This document shows positions 13,322-25,508 of a stretch of 64,000 nucleotides of DNA, in pieces. The notes beneath the pieces were generated by a model. That model was given only the letters and a program-made list of their open reading frames with translations, was not told the DNA's origin and did no database searches. Every line of letters starts with the position of its first letter. Position 1 is the first letter of the stretch. The translations under genes and the position numbers were made by a program. The DNA is from Colius striatus (Eukaryota > Chordata > Aves > Coliiformes > Coliidae): positions 910,440 through 974,439 of the forward strand of contig NC_084768.1 in assembly GCF_028858725.1 (NCBI RefSeq), given 5' to 3'.

Positions 13322-13355
<34 letters not shown>
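13322..13355 (+). repeat. (GT)n microsatellite
   Basis: An uninterrupted run of alternating G and T of about 34 bases lies here. It produces the runs of Val/Cys or Thr/His seen in translations of this spot, which should not be read as protein. Confidence 0.97.
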
Positions 13356-13358
<3 letters not shown>

Positions 13359-14124
13359 TGTGGATCTTCCTTGGGGAAAGTGCCCGAGGGAAGCGGGAGG
13401 TAACCTGCAGCAGAGACTGGAAGTGGAGGCAACTTCAACATACAGATGTCAATCTTCAGTGTGTGGTTGCAGGAGAGTCATTTGGATCAATCCCTGTGGG
13501 AAGTACCTCCAAGTTCTCAGCAGGCAAGAGAGATGGAGAGAGCTGGTTCTGTGCCAGATGGAGCTGTGTGGCTGGGCTGTGTGTCCCTCTTGTAGCTCTA
13601 ACTCCTTCTGCACCTCTCCTCTGGAGTGCCAGGAGGAGAGAAAGGTTCACAGGGTGTGAGGAACATCCCATTCTGAAGCCAGGGAGCTTTCTCTTGCTGG
13701 ATAAGGAGTGCTGTCAGCTCCCACAGCCTTCCCTAAGAGGTGAGAGTTGAACTCCACCTTCTGCAGGAAGGTTTATAGCTTTTACTTGAGCTTTATGGGC
13801 TGGGAAGAGAATCTGCCCTTCTCAATACCTTGACTGGACATATCTATATGTAATTTACAGCAACTGCAATTGGCTGTTTCCTCTCCTGCTCTAAAGGTGG
13901 CTTTTCCTATCATTGTTCGCACCCTGTGACATTGCTGAGAGTTTCTCCTGCTCTGTAGTTTTCCAGAAGCACCAGTGGACTCATCTTTATCAGCTCCTGA
14001 GGAGCATTAGGGTCACGCTGTCCCTGGGCAATGGGAGCTGTAATAGTCACAGTCTGGGACTGATTTTCAAGCCAGAAGGAATTAAGTTGCTCTTTGGGTA
14101 CGTGGTGACAGTGTGAGCACAGGT

Positions 14125-14480
14125 GCCCGCGGTGTCTTTGCTGCAGGAAAGGTGTGAGGCGTGCGAGCGGCGCTGCGCTGCGCTGCGCTGCGGGGGCGGC
14201 GCGGGACGGGCGGCAGCCGGAGCTGTCCCTGGGGCCGCTGTGCCCGCGCTCGCCGGCGCCCGCTGGCAGTTGCCGCCCCAACGACGAGTTGCGGCCGCTC
14301 GTCCGGGGGCTGCTGCCGCGGCTCCTGCGCAGCGTCCGAGCGCTGTAAGAGAGCGAGAGGTCCCTGCGCTGCCCCGCGCCGCCCTGCCGAGGGGTCCCGA
14401 CATGCTGTCCTGGCTGGCTGAGCTCTCCTCCGCTCTGCGGCGGGAGCTTTCCCGGTGCTGTAAGTGAGAATCGCCCCTCC
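14125..14480. promoter_or_regulatory. CpG-rich block, possible CpG-island promoter
   Basis: The stretch is very rich in G+C and in CG dinucleotides compared with its surroundings (for example around 14160-14345). It sits about 1.1 kb upstream of the first EHMT1-like exon. Frames are open on both strands simply because of composition, and I recognise no protein in any of them. A CpG-island promoter with a 5' untranslated exon for the EHMT1-like gene is an inference. No TATA box is evident. Confidence 0.35.
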
Positions 14481-14914
14481 TGGAGCTCCTGGCCATCGGC
14501 CCTACCTGCTCTGCCGGCCCCCTGGGGCAAAGCTCTGGCTGGCCGTGCCTGGGATGCTTTTCCTCTCTGGCCTCTGGAGGGAAAAGCACAGCGGGAGTCC
14601 CTAAGAGCAGGTCCATGGCACCACCTGGCTGATGGTGCCAGTGAGTTGTTGTCACTGCTGCTGGCCTGGGGAGCTGATGGGTTGTCATGTCAGAATCCTT
14701 CCTGCCAGTGCACGGCGTTCATTCTGGACTGGGTTTCATCTCAGGTCTGCAATGCCTGCTGGCATTGATTGATGGGGGAGCATGGAAATGTGTGGAAGGG
14801 AGTTCAGAAAGGAATCTGCTGTTCTCCCCACGTGTGAGCTTCTGGGCAGTCTGCAGGAATCTTGCTGTGTTTGAGCCCTGTGGTTGTTTTAGTCTAGAAT
14901 GGCTTTCAAAGTGC

Positions 14915-15600
14915 TGGTGGTGGTTTAGCCCTGGCTGGGTGCCAAGTGCCCACCAAGTCGTTCTATCATTCTCCTCCTAAACTGGACAGGAGAGAGAGAA
15001 ATGTATCAAGAGGTTCCTGGCAGAACATAAGGACAGGGAGATCACCCCAAGCAGCTTCAACTTGGGGAGAAATGGTTTGATTTATTAACGAATAATCAGA
15101 ACACAGCAAGGAAAATGGGAAATAAAACCTGAATCCTAAAACACGTCCCTGACCCGGGGGGAGTCCTTCTGTCCAGGACTCCCACTCCTCCCTGTCCAAC
15201 AGCCCAGGGGATGGGGGATGGGGGTTGGGGTCAGTTCATTACAGATGGATGTTGCTGCTGCTTCTTCTCAGGGGGAGGCCTCCTCACTCTTCCCCCTGCT
15301 ACAGTGTGGGGTCCCTCCCACAGGAGACAGTCCTCCAGGACCTTCTCCAGTGTGGCTCCTTCCCATGGGCAACAGTTCTTCATGAGCTGCTCCCACAGGG
15401 CTCCTTCCCACAGGGTACAGCCCCCAGCGTGGGTCATCCACGGGGGAAACTGTCTTTCAGGAGCAGAGTGCTCCAGCGTGGGTCCCCCTGAGATCACAAG
15501 TCCTGGCAGCAAACCTGGTCTGGCCTGTGCTCCTTTCTGCACAGGTACCCAGGTCCTGCCAGGAACTTGCACTTTCTCCTCTCATCCTTCTCCTCCCTCC
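14915..15600 (-). mobile_element. ERV LTR fragment, passerine type
   Basis: The left end begins TGGTGGTTTAGCCCTGGCTG and is followed by a reversed AATAAA signal (TTTATT near 15080). It continues into a block of diverged repeats built around CTCCCACAGG and ACAGTCCTCCAGGACC (15300-15440). This layout is what I know from songbird endogenous retrovirus LTRs lying in reverse orientation. The exact right end is unclear. It runs up to the acceptor of the first EHMT1-like exon at 15608, so the LTR may contribute that splice site. Confidence 0.6.
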
Positions 15601-15608
15601 TTCTGCAG

Positions 15609-15850
15609 GGTTTCATGTCACAGCTGAAGATGCAAGTGCTGCAGAACAGCAAGCGGAGGAAGGAAAAGCAGAAGTAGATGGTGACCCCAACGTTTCCTGT
15701 GAGGTCAGTGAAGCTGGTGGCCAGCCAGACCCAGCTGAGATACACTGCATTCCATAGGAGAGCAGAAAGGGGCGTTCCTGAAGGCGATGCTGAGCCTGGG
15801 AAGCAAAGCATCCTTTACACAGAGTCTGCAGCAAAGCATCCCTCTCATGC
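15609..15850 (+). pseudogene. EHMT1-like: EHMT1-like N-terminal acidic exon, frame-shifted
   Basis: After CTTCTGCAG the frame reads an acidic stretch (AEDASAAEQQAEEGKAEVDG, then DPNVSCE) like the N-terminal region of EHMT1. That frame stops at 15759-15761. Right at the stop another frame resumes the family pattern, with RRAERGVPEGDAEPGKQ against the R-AE-GVSE-D-E--KQ pattern of EHMT1, so a one-base shift separates the two halves. A good donor (GAG|GTCAGT, exon end 15703) would let the first half splice in phase to the exon at 17870 and bypass the shift. The exon needs one base from an upstream coding exon, which I could not find. Homology is moderate; this entry is less secure than the SET exons. 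Confidence 0.5.
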
Positions 15851-17869
15851 ACTCCGGGAGAGCGCAGAGCACCCACAACAGCAGCAGCTGCAGGCACACT
15901 GGCTGCTGGGGGTATCCATCACCAGGCTGGGGGTGGGGTTAGGCATTGCCTCCCGAGCTCTTTGGACCTTCACTTCAGCGTTAGCAATGGTGGCTTTTCA
16001 GCATCCACGTCCTTCCTGCAATGTTTTCCCTTCCTGCAGAGGGACAGAGGTGTTAAAACAGAGTCTCAAGGCCACCCTCAGCTCTCTTCCTCCGTGTGGG
16101 TCTAAATACGTAATTGATCACATACCTTGTGCAACAGATCCATGAGAGACACTAAAGGGCCTTTCTCTCTTGTCTCTGTTGCTCATCATCTGTCTGCTGA
16201 AAGCCAGAGCTGCTTGTGAAACAAAGCAGACTTCTTCTGAGTTGCACCTAGGAGATTAAGGAAGACACGTGAACTTGAGGCTTCTCCTAAGCTTGGAAGC
16301 TGTCAAGAAGCTGAGATGTCAGGCAACTTGCTTGCATTGCTCTATCATTACAGTGGCAAACCAGATCATGTTCTCTCTCTGTGTCTGTTGCCCACAGTAA
16401 TGCAACTTGTTCCGAGACCTTCACTGGTGGATTTGCCATCCCTGACTAGAACAGAGCTCTGTGTTTCTGTCTAGGAGTGAAAAGGAGACGTGAGGTCACC
16501 TGGTGTGTTGATGTTGGAGTGAGGTGAAGTGAAAGGTGTCTTTCAGGGTTGGTGCAGTGGATTGCTGTCAGCTACCGGTGTATTATGGACAAGCTCCTGG
16601 CAAGTGATGCTCAGCTGTCCCCCAGGTGTTGCAGCACAGCAGTGATATGATGGGAAGGTCTCAAAGCTGTGAATAGCTGTGGCCTGGAGAAGGGTGTGAG
16701 AGCCAACGATCCCTTTAAGCAGTGTTGCAACTGAGTCTCTGATGCAGGGGCTGGTGAAGTGCTTGCTTTCTGTGTGCACACAGGGGTTGCTGTTGCATCT
16801 TGTGTTCATCTTTTGGAGCCAGGCAGGTGGCAGCTGGTGGTTTGCAAGCATCTGGGGTTGCTCAGCAAGCTCCGACCCTCTAATAGGCAGAAACATCAAA
16901 CCCAAGGGCAGGTCCTAATGGGGATGTTGGTGAGGTTATTGTCTCCATGGGGAGAAAAAGAGAAAGAAAGAGTACGAGGTCTAGTGAAATAGAGCTGTCC
17001 CTCTGACTGTCAGCTTGCCTGAACTTCAAAGGTCGCCCATCCATGGGTCCCATATGTGCAGGGACTGACTGAAAGCTGTGAATTCCATGTGTGTGTGAGC
17101 TTGGCTGCAGTTCAATATCTCCTGTGGGAAATCTCCTTCAGGAGTGGCACGGCCATAGAGTGCCACCGGACTCCTTGTGCAGAGGATTCGCTGCAGAGGG
17201 GGCAGGAGCCAAGAGGGGTATCTGTGCCCCTGACCTGGCAGAGTCCACACCTCTGAAGGATGCTGGTTGAGAAAGCCCTTCACAGGCTTGCAGCTTGGTT
17301 GAGGATGGTCTGCTCTTAGAGAATAAGTGACTGCCCACAAATGGGTGCAATTGGCATCAAGTCACACTGGAAGCCCAGCTTAGAGTGGGCTGTGGCAAAT
17401 GCTGCCCCAGAGGAAGGATCCCTTCCCATTGCTGCCTGCTCTTCTGCAACGTGTCTGCAGGGCTGGTGTCACACGTGCTGGACGTGAGAGCCGCGCTCGA
17501 GGCACGTGTCAGGGAACAGCTGTCTCTGATGCACTTGTTTGCCTTCTCCAGAGCCGAGCAAATGCCTGTGTCAATACTGTCTGATCCTTTTCATGATCTG
17601 TGGCTACTCTGGACCTGCCAGTCTGCTTCTGTGAGGTGGCCACTCACCCTCCAAGGCAGGAGCCTTCAGCTGGGGAAGGGGCAGCAGCCTGGGAGTCGCT
17701 TGGAGTCGTTTGGCAAAGTTCTGTGCCGGAGGAGGGTCTGTGTGCTTTTGCTTTGAATGTGTGGTGCTGTCTTCCATGGAAGTGATTATAGTTGAGAGAA
17801 AGGCATTGCATCTCGTTGCTGATTGTGTTTCAATGCAGAAGCTCAATGTAACTGCAGGTTGTTTTCCAG

Positions 17870-20800
17870 AATGCAAGTCAAGACTCCACACCAAAGGAAT
17901 CCCAGGAGGAATGCAGCAAAACCATCCTGGAGGTTGGGAAGCCAGTGCCATGGCCCTGTCTGCCAGGCCTTCAGCAGTCAGGGCCTGGGAACCAGAGCTA
18001 TGTGGCCCCCCCGAAGTCCCAGACAGGTAAAAAAGGACAGAGTTAAAATCCCTCACAGCACCCACCTCCCAAACGTGTGTCTGTGTGGTTGAGTGGGGGG
18101 TGAGGCAGGTTAGCAGGGACTGAATTCTCTGCTGGCACCTTTTGCTCACTGAATCTCTCCAGGGTTTCCTTTCCTGCTGGTGTCAGCAGGGCTGCTGCCA
18201 CGGGCCTGGTTGGACAGATGTCATTTTGTGCAGCCACTTCTCTGCCAGTGGCCTGTCAGTATCTGTTGGAGTGAGTTGGCTTCTGTTCAGCCTCCTGCGG
18301 CATCAGCAGCGCTGCCAAACACGGGTAATGGAAGGAGTTGATCCTGTGTGTGGTGGTGTAGGGGCCAGAAGGAGTCTGTGGAGGATTCTCAGGGTTGCAG
18401 TGGGTTCTGCACTGACAGAAAGCTCTTGGTGTGTTGGCACGGGGGTGTGTGTCACCTTTTGGTTGACTTGTCAATCAGCTCGTTGGAGTGGGAAGCAGTT
18501 TTCTCAGATCGTGCCCTCCAGTGTGATTCCCCCCAGGACAGCCTCTCCTCTGCAGCTCTTCATCTTGCCATTGCTGAGCAAACTTGGGGTTTGTTTTTCT
18601 TCTGTTTTCCAGCTGCTGCAGTGTCTGAGAGGAAAAGACAGAGAACGGGAAGCTCCAGCCTGGTGCCCAGGAAAAAAAGCAGAGGCTTAAAGCACAGAAG
18701 AATGGCTGACATGGAGAAGAGCTCAGCAGGCACAGGGTGAGCTGGGGCAGAGGCTGTGAAGACAGGAGGGCTTCAGGAGTGAAAGCCATCCCTTCCTTCT
18801 GTTGCTAGGGATGGAATACCAGTGGAGTGAGTTGATGCTGCCAGGTGTGCTCAGTGACAAGGACATTCATGAAGTACCTGGCTGTAGCTGCTGACTTGCA
18901 CCACTGGGCACAGGTGTAAAGGGAGGGTGAAAACACAGAGGAGAAGACAAATGGAGCCATCCCTGTGTGGGACAGTGCTCTGACCTCCTGTCCCATCTCA
19001 TCTTGTTCTGGTGGCTTTTATGACTTGCCCCACACTCCTGGGTTTCCTGTAGCACAGGAGCATCCCACTGTAATCACAGGGCACTGCAGCTCCTTTCTGG
19101 GGCAAGTTCTTAGCAAAGGCTGTAAAATAGATTGATCTGTGTTTTGACTTCACTGAAGAGTATCTGTGTTTCAAATCTATTGCCTTTCCTTCTTTGGCAG
19201 AATATCCACCTGTTGTGTATTTTGAATGGTTCTGTTTTCCAAAGCCTGACCCAGGCACCAGTTGAAGCAGCTCTGGAAAATGTCCTGCTTGTCCTGGGCT
19301 CTGAAAAGGAAGAAAAGGACTGAGGGGTCTCTCCAGCTGCCAGCAAATGTACTTCACCTAGAGAAAGCTGAGATGTAGCTTCTCTGGGTTTGGGCAGCCC
19401 TCTGAGCTTTCTGTGCTCACTTCAGACCCACCTGGGTCACCAGCAGGTGTCACTGAAATCAGGAGGAAAGTTCTCCACAGCACTGAGAGTTGACCAGCAG
19501 GCAGTGCTGTGTTTGGGCCCAGGCCACTGGGGGATGGCCCCTCCTGTTCCATACAGATGGACCAACCTGCCTGCAATAGGGACACAGATTTGCTCCATTT
19601 CCCAGACCTACTTGTCGTCTTGACGCCATCGTCACACGTGGAGTTTCAGTCTCTGAGGGGCTTCTGTGAGGGGCTTTGGTGGCTCATAGTGATGTCTGGT
19701 GCTTGGGTAAGAATGTCGTTTGGCTGAACTCTTCTGGAGGCTCTACATGGAAGGTGTTGGTTCCTTCTTATCAAGTCAAGGTTTAGCTTCTCTGGCTTAG
19801 GTGTGAGATGGGCGAGAGACACTGGCTTTCCTTCCCTCTTCTTTCTGTTTCTTCATCCAGCCATGGCAGTATCCCTTTGTCTTTGGTGTTTCACCCCTTG
19901 GCTCTAGCCAAGACTGTGTTTCAGCTTCTGGCCTTTTCCAGCATGTTTATTCACGTCTGTCACACCTCTCCCGTGTTGATGCCGATTGTTTTGTTTCTCT
20001 GCCTTCCCCTTGTCCCTCCTTTCTAGCTGGCTGCTGGCTGGCAAGCTCAGGAGAAACTCTGTCCTGCCTTTGGCATTGAAGCACAAACCCAAGCTGGGCT
20101 GGGAGGCTTGCTTCTTCGTTGTCCTGCTCCTGGGGACAGTGGCTCTGACCCCCTGAGCTGCTGCTGTCAGAACAATAAGAAACAGTGGAGTGTTGCTGGA
20201 GGCTTGGGCAGAGGGTTTGAGGGGCTGTGCTCAGCCTGGGCTTCCCAGCAGGAAGGTCTCAGGCATCCTTGATTCAAGCTGCTTTTTCCCCCAAGCTAGC
20301 AGGGAATAAGACAGTACCAGGGCTTTTCCTTTCCTTCATGGCTGCTCTGAATAAAGCCCCATGTGCACTCCCCAAAGGCTGGTGAGTATGAGCAAGGGCC
20401 AAGTCCAACAGCAGCTTCCCATGGGCCGCTTCTCTTTGCATCCTGCTCTTTCCAGCCCACCTCTTTCCCTGTGATTATTTAGTGTTGCAGACTCTTCCTT
20501 GTTGCTGAAGGGCTGGCTGGAGGATGGGATTCAGCTGATGTTCCTCTTGCACGCTTTCTCATGGGGAATGCTGCTTCTCTTTTGCTCTTTTGCAGTCTCT
20601 CTGTTTCTTGTGGCTCAGATGTCAGTTTAAAGAACACGGAGAGTGAGACTCCAGCCCAGTGCACTGGCCTGAGCTCTGAGGTCTGGGTGGCCCTGGAGAC
20701 AAAGAAGACTCTTGAAGAAACATCTAATGAGAGGCCTACCCAGACAGAGAAGGTGCTGAGCAGGTGAGAAGATGGCTGGCTTTGCTTGTGGGTCACGAAA

Positions 20801-23800
20801 CAGAGCCCATGCACGGGGGAGGCTGGGAGCCTGGCTTAAGACAGCACTGCAAGTGCTTGCTCAGCTTTTGAAAGGGCTGTGGAGGTCAGTTTGTGCTTTG
20901 CAAGAGCTCAGCACCTGTTGATTCAGAGCGTGGCTTGTGAGGTCCTGCTCCAAATGGGAATATTCCTGAACACAAAGAACGATCTGTAAGGCAGGGTGGG
21001 GACAAAGGAACCCTGTTGTGTCCTGAATGGCTTTCAGGCTTTGACTGCTCCGTGATCCCAGGCAGTAACGCTGGGCCAGGATGGCACTGGAGGGGCCCAT
21101 GGCTCTGGGGAGCTTTCCTTGTGTGACACTTCTCTTTGTGCCACTGGCAGAGACATCTCCCGGGGTTACGAGTGGGTCCCGATTCCCTGTGTCAATGCTG
21201 TGGACAGTGAGCCGTGTCCCAGCGACTTCAAATACATCGTGAAGAGCTGCTTCACCTCCGCAGTGGCCGTTGACAGCAACGTCACTCATTTACAGGTGAG
21301 GCTGCTGTGTGTCCTGTGTGTTGTCCTGTCCTGGGCTGTGCATTCAGACGTGCTGCAGTGCACTGCAGCTCAGAGTGGGGTTTCCATTCCAGATGGGATT
21401 GTCTGGTCCCAATGTTGCCAGCAAAGTGCAGCTGGGGCCGTAGCCCAGCTCTTGCCGTAGGAGACAGGTTCTGCTGGTCTTTGTTTCCGAGCCCTGAGCC
21501 ATGCTCTGAGCTCAGCCGTGTGCTGTAGCATCAGACATGTGGTGCTGGCTGCTGTGGCTCCTGTTCAGCCTTCTGCTCTGTTCTGTGTCTGGAGAGTCAG
21601 TGAGTTGTTTGGGGCCCCTCCTCGTGCTGTCGCCCTCTGAGCGCAGCGTCCGGCCGAGGTCTCCACTGTGATACCAAAGTCCTCCAAGGGCTGAGGGCTG
21701 CGAGAGCAGAGGTGAGGAAGTGTGGGGTGAGGGTGAGCCTGTCTGAGCCCTTGTCTCCTGTTGCAGCGCTGCGCGTGTGCGGACGACTGCTCCTCCAGCA
21801 CCTGCGTGTGTGGGCAGCTCAGCGGGCGCTGCTGGTACCGGCAGGTGAGGACACAGAAGCGTCTCTTGGGTCAGAGCAGCGCTTGGAGCTGCCACTCGCG
21901 GCCTTGGGGCTGGATAAGAGTGCCTTGCAAACAGCTCCTGGCACAGCAAATCTCTCTGTTGGAAAATGCCTCAAGTTGCGGTCTCAGCTCAGAGGGGTGT
22001 GTGGCAAGAACAAGATGTGAACTCAGGGAAGCTGCTGCTTGTTATTGGAGAGTGTTACTGCCATGGGAACTCAGCCATCAGTGATGGCCACGTGCTAGAG
22101 AGCATGTAACAACCCTTCTGTGAAATCAGCTTCCGTTTGTGAAGCACACAGCAAATGCTGCCATATGTAAACCAGGGGAGGGGAGAACAGAGAGGCATTC
22201 TGCCTGCTTCACTTTGTTGTGATCCTTGGGGATGAGGGCAAAGAAAAGGTGTCTTAACTGCAGTATTGCCAGGAGCCTGGTTGGGCTTGGATAAGTGCTT
22301 TTGGAGCTTTGGGGGAGTGTTGTTTGGGAAGAGAATGTGGTTCCCAGAGCTTGGGAGCACTGGGCTAGCGCTCGGGAAGTGCTGGCTTTGTTGCAGAGAC
22401 AGACTGAGCATCAGCTTGTCCCCTGCAGCACTGCAGAATGCTCCTAGTAACGATGCACAGCGTTCTGGTGCTGCGCAGGGTGATGCCAGGCAGCAAAAGT
22501 GGAGATGGTGCCTTGCTGTGGTCAGCTGTGGGTGGTGGTGGGGAGTGTGCCACAGTCAGGGCAGAGCAAACCCCCTGTAGAAGTTGAGGTCTGGTGCTGG
22601 TTTGAGGGAGGTCGGGGTGAGGCTCTGCTTTGGGGTTCTCTGGGCTGTGTTTCTACTTGGACAATCTGTGCTCCTGCTTGCCCTGGTCACAGTGGGTGAC
22701 AGGAAGAGCCACTAACCCAGTCCTGAATGCCTCTCCATGTCAGGATGGCCGACTGCTGCCTGGATTCAAGCAGAGGAACCCCCCGTGTATCGTCGAGTGC
22801 AACCCCATGTGCTTGTGCTGGCGAACCTGCAGGAACCGCGTGGTGCGGAACGGGCCCCGGTGAGAGGAGGGGCCAAGCGCAGCTTCCCTTGACAAGACCA
22901 ACACCAACCCCTCTGGGCCTGCCATAAACCACAGAGCCCAGATGGAGCTTTCCCCAGCCCTGGAGATCATTCATCCTGCCCTGAACTCCAGTGCTGGCTG
23001 AGCAGGAGGCAGGGTGACTCACAGGATTCTTTCTCTGCCCATACACTCCCTCAGTAAAATGGCACAGAGCAGCTCTTACCCAACAAGTTTGCAGCTGCAG
23101 CGTTTCTTCCTTGTGTTGCAGCCAGGGAGCTGGAGATGATGGAGCTGGCCCTAGCAGAGGGCTAAAGGATCAGAGCACTTAGCTCAAGGTGTTGTGACTT
23201 GCCAAGGGCAAGCTCCTTGCCTTCCCCCTGCATCCTGCAGAGCTCTGCTGCCTTCCATCACCGTGCCCCTTCCCTGCCTTCCCCCGAGTGCTGCCTGTGC
23301 ACATGGAAGGGAACTGCTGAGGGTGGGATTCTGGTGTCCCACGTGCCCAGCCCCAGGGAGCACCTTCAGCTTTAGCAGGGGGTTGTGCTGGATGATCTCT
23401 GGAGCTCCTTTCCAGCCCCCCACTGCTGTGGTATTCCGTGATTCTGTGCCCAGAGCGGTGCTGGAGTGAGCTCTGTCAGGGCTGGGGATGGAAATGCTCT
23501 TGGCTGTGTGGTGATGGGAGGTTGCTGCTTTTCTGCTCCCGTCTCTGGGACAAGCCGTTGTCTTCCTGCAGAGGGCTGCCATCAGCATGTTTCCTTTGCT
23601 CTTTTGCAGGGTTCAGCTACAGCTGTTCCGCACACGAGAGATGGGCTGGGGTGTGAGAACCATGGAGGACATTCCAGCAGGAACCTTTGTGTGCGAGTGA
23701 GTGATTCAGCTCTGGTCAACCCATCCCTGTCCAAAGGCCTGGGGGCTGCTGCCTTTTGCCATCGAGTTGGAACGGAGCCGAGCGCTGGCTCTCAGGCAGG

Positions 23801-25431
23801 AGCTGTTGTAGGCTTTAATCTGGCCCATGGGCTCTGTGAAATGGTTTGCAAAGGGTTTCCTGGGTTGCAATAGTGTGGTGAGTTCAGAGCTTCTACACAA
23901 TGGAACTGGTCACAATAGCTGGGGAAACACAGGAAGGGCAGACACAAGCATCTTGCTTTGGGCTGTGAACAGCACAGACCCTGCAGTGGGGTGCAGGAGA
24001 GCCAGGGCCTGAGCCTGACCATGAACGTGAGGAGAATGGGACTCACGTGCTGATCTTGGCCAACTGCTGTGCCTGGGCCGTTCCCTTCTCTTCCCTCTTC
24101 CTACAAGGAGAGATTGCAAGCCAGGGCTGTGATGGCACCAGCATCTCACTGCTGCCTTCCCCGTGTGCCGCAGGTACGTCGGTGAGGTGATCTCCGATGC
24201 CGAGGCAGAGCTCCGTGAAGACACCTACCTGTTCGACCTGGACAACGAGGTGCTGTGTCTGAGGGGTGTGTCGAGGCCAACCCGGGCTCTGGCCTCTCCT
24301 GGAGAGCAAAGAGCCCGTTTGCCTCCATCCTGCTGCGCAGCAGGATCTGAATCCCCCTCTAGAGGAGGGCTGTGACCTCCCTGGCTTTTAGTTAGGAGAG
24401 AGTGTGTGTGAGGCGAGGCTGAGGCTGGTTCAGGGGCCACAGGCCAGCAGCGCTGGGCCACCGCGGCACGTGCTGCCAGCCCCGGGTTTGGTGCTCGACA
24501 GAGGCTTGTGTGAAAGCCGTTTGGGCAGCCTGAGCTGGGCTGCTCAGGGTTTGTCCCTCGAGTGTGGACACGCAGTGTCGGCTGGGTGGGCTGTCAGCTC
24601 TGTAAGTTCCTGCGAAAGAGCTGAGCTGGGAGACTGAACAGAGCCCGCTGCCTTCCCAAGGGCTGCAGCAGGTCAGGCTGGCAGGGAGCCGAGGCCTGTT
24701 GTGCTGGGAGCTGGCCTGTGCTGCCCTGTGCGGGCTGTCTCACAGCAGAAATGTCAGCTTGGGAAGTGCCACCTAAAGCTTAGAAGCAACGGTTTCACTT
24801 CAGGCAGGAGACGTGTACTGCATCGATGCGCGTTTCTATGGCAACATCGGCCGCTTCATCAACCATCACTGCGAGCCCAACGTCTTCGCTGCCAGGGTCT
24901 TCACTTCCCATCAGGACGTGCGCTTCCCCAGGCTGGTCTTCTTCAGCACGAGGGACATCAGAGCTGGAGAGCAGCTTGGGTAGGTGCCGGCCCTGGGCCG
25001 CAGGGAGGATGGAGAGCAGAGGGACGAGCGCTGGGCTGCTGCGAGCTGCTGGGCTCCAGCGCTGTGTTCCCGGGGCCGTGCCCCCGCCGGCACTCGCCAT
25101 CCCCTGAAGCTTTGCCGAGCCCCAAACGGTGGCGGCGCCGCGGGCTGCCGCCCCCCCATCCTGCAGCTCTGGCTGCCCCGTCCCTTTGGCTGCCCCGTGC
25201 TGCTGCTCTGCACTGAGCCCGGCTCCGTCTCTCTCCCGCAGCTTCGACTACAAGGAGGATTTCTGGGCCGTCAAAGGCAAATCCTTCAGCTGCAAATGCG
25301 GCTCTGGCAGGTGCAAGTACACGAGCTGGGCGCTGGCCAAGCGCCAGGCGCGCGCCCTGTCCCGCAGCAGGAAGCCAAAGGAGGCCCCTGTCAGCAGCTG
25401 GGCAGCAAAGGCTCCACGGCACAGGCACTGA
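17870..25431 (+). CDS. EHMT1-like: EHMT1 (GLP)-like H3K9 methyltransferase lacking ankyrin repeats
   Basis: Ten exons can be joined in phase with GT/AG sites: 17870-18026, 18613-18736, 20596-20763, 21151-21295, 21767-21844, 22744-22859, 23610-23696, 24174-24249, 24804-24979 and 25242-25431. They sum to 1317 nt (438 codons plus stop) without internal stops. The first two match EHMT1's N-terminal region, ending in a basic nuclear-localisation stretch ([21 protein letters not shown]). The third carries only the tail of the last ankyrin repeat (GSDVSLKN). Then come the pre-SET zinc cluster ([24 protein letters not shown]), SET motifs ([23 protein letters not shown]) and post-[12 protein letters not shown]. 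The family would methylate H3K9 to mono/dimethyl in the nucleus. The acidic, cysteine-rich and ankyrin exons are missing between 18736 and 20596. The start codon is unidentified; the first in-frame ATG lies in the 18613 exon. FDYG is changed to FDYK. Confidence 0.85.
19245..19323 (+). pseudogene. EHMT1-like: Relic of an EHMT1 exon preceding the ankyrin domain
   Basis: A short frame reading [20 protein letters not shown] and then TGA resembles the EHMT1 segment just before the ankyrin repeats (ETLESALIALDSEK pattern). It lies at the expected place between the retained exons at 18613 and 20596. The stop codon and the absence of any following ankyrin exon suggest a dead exon inside what is now an intron. 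The match is short and could be chance. Confidence 0.35.
23362..23447 (+). mobile_element. CR1 3' end fragment
   Basis: A short CR1 3' end ending in TATTCCGTGATTCTGTG lies inside the intron before the 23610 exon. The text TTGTGCTGGATGATCTCTGG is the usual CR1 sequence just upstream of that tail. Orientation is plus. Confidence 0.85.
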
Positions 25432-25508
25432 GTGGGTGTCACCCTGTGTGCTGGGCTTGGCAGGGAGAGGGTGAGCTGTCCCTGGCACTGCAAGGGGCTG
25501 TGGGCAGG

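Noticed and set aside
20561-20767. In-frame ATG before the third EHMT1-like exon giving an MGNAAS start (myristoylation-like)
   Set aside because: The ATG lies in the intron just before a clear TTTTGCAG acceptor whose phase fits the upstream exon, so it is more likely intronic.
17870-25431. First thought to be EHMT2 (G9a) from the SET motifs
   Set aside because: The stretches preceding and including pre-SET ([28 protein letters not shown]) and the N-terminal exons fit EHMT1 better than EHMT2.
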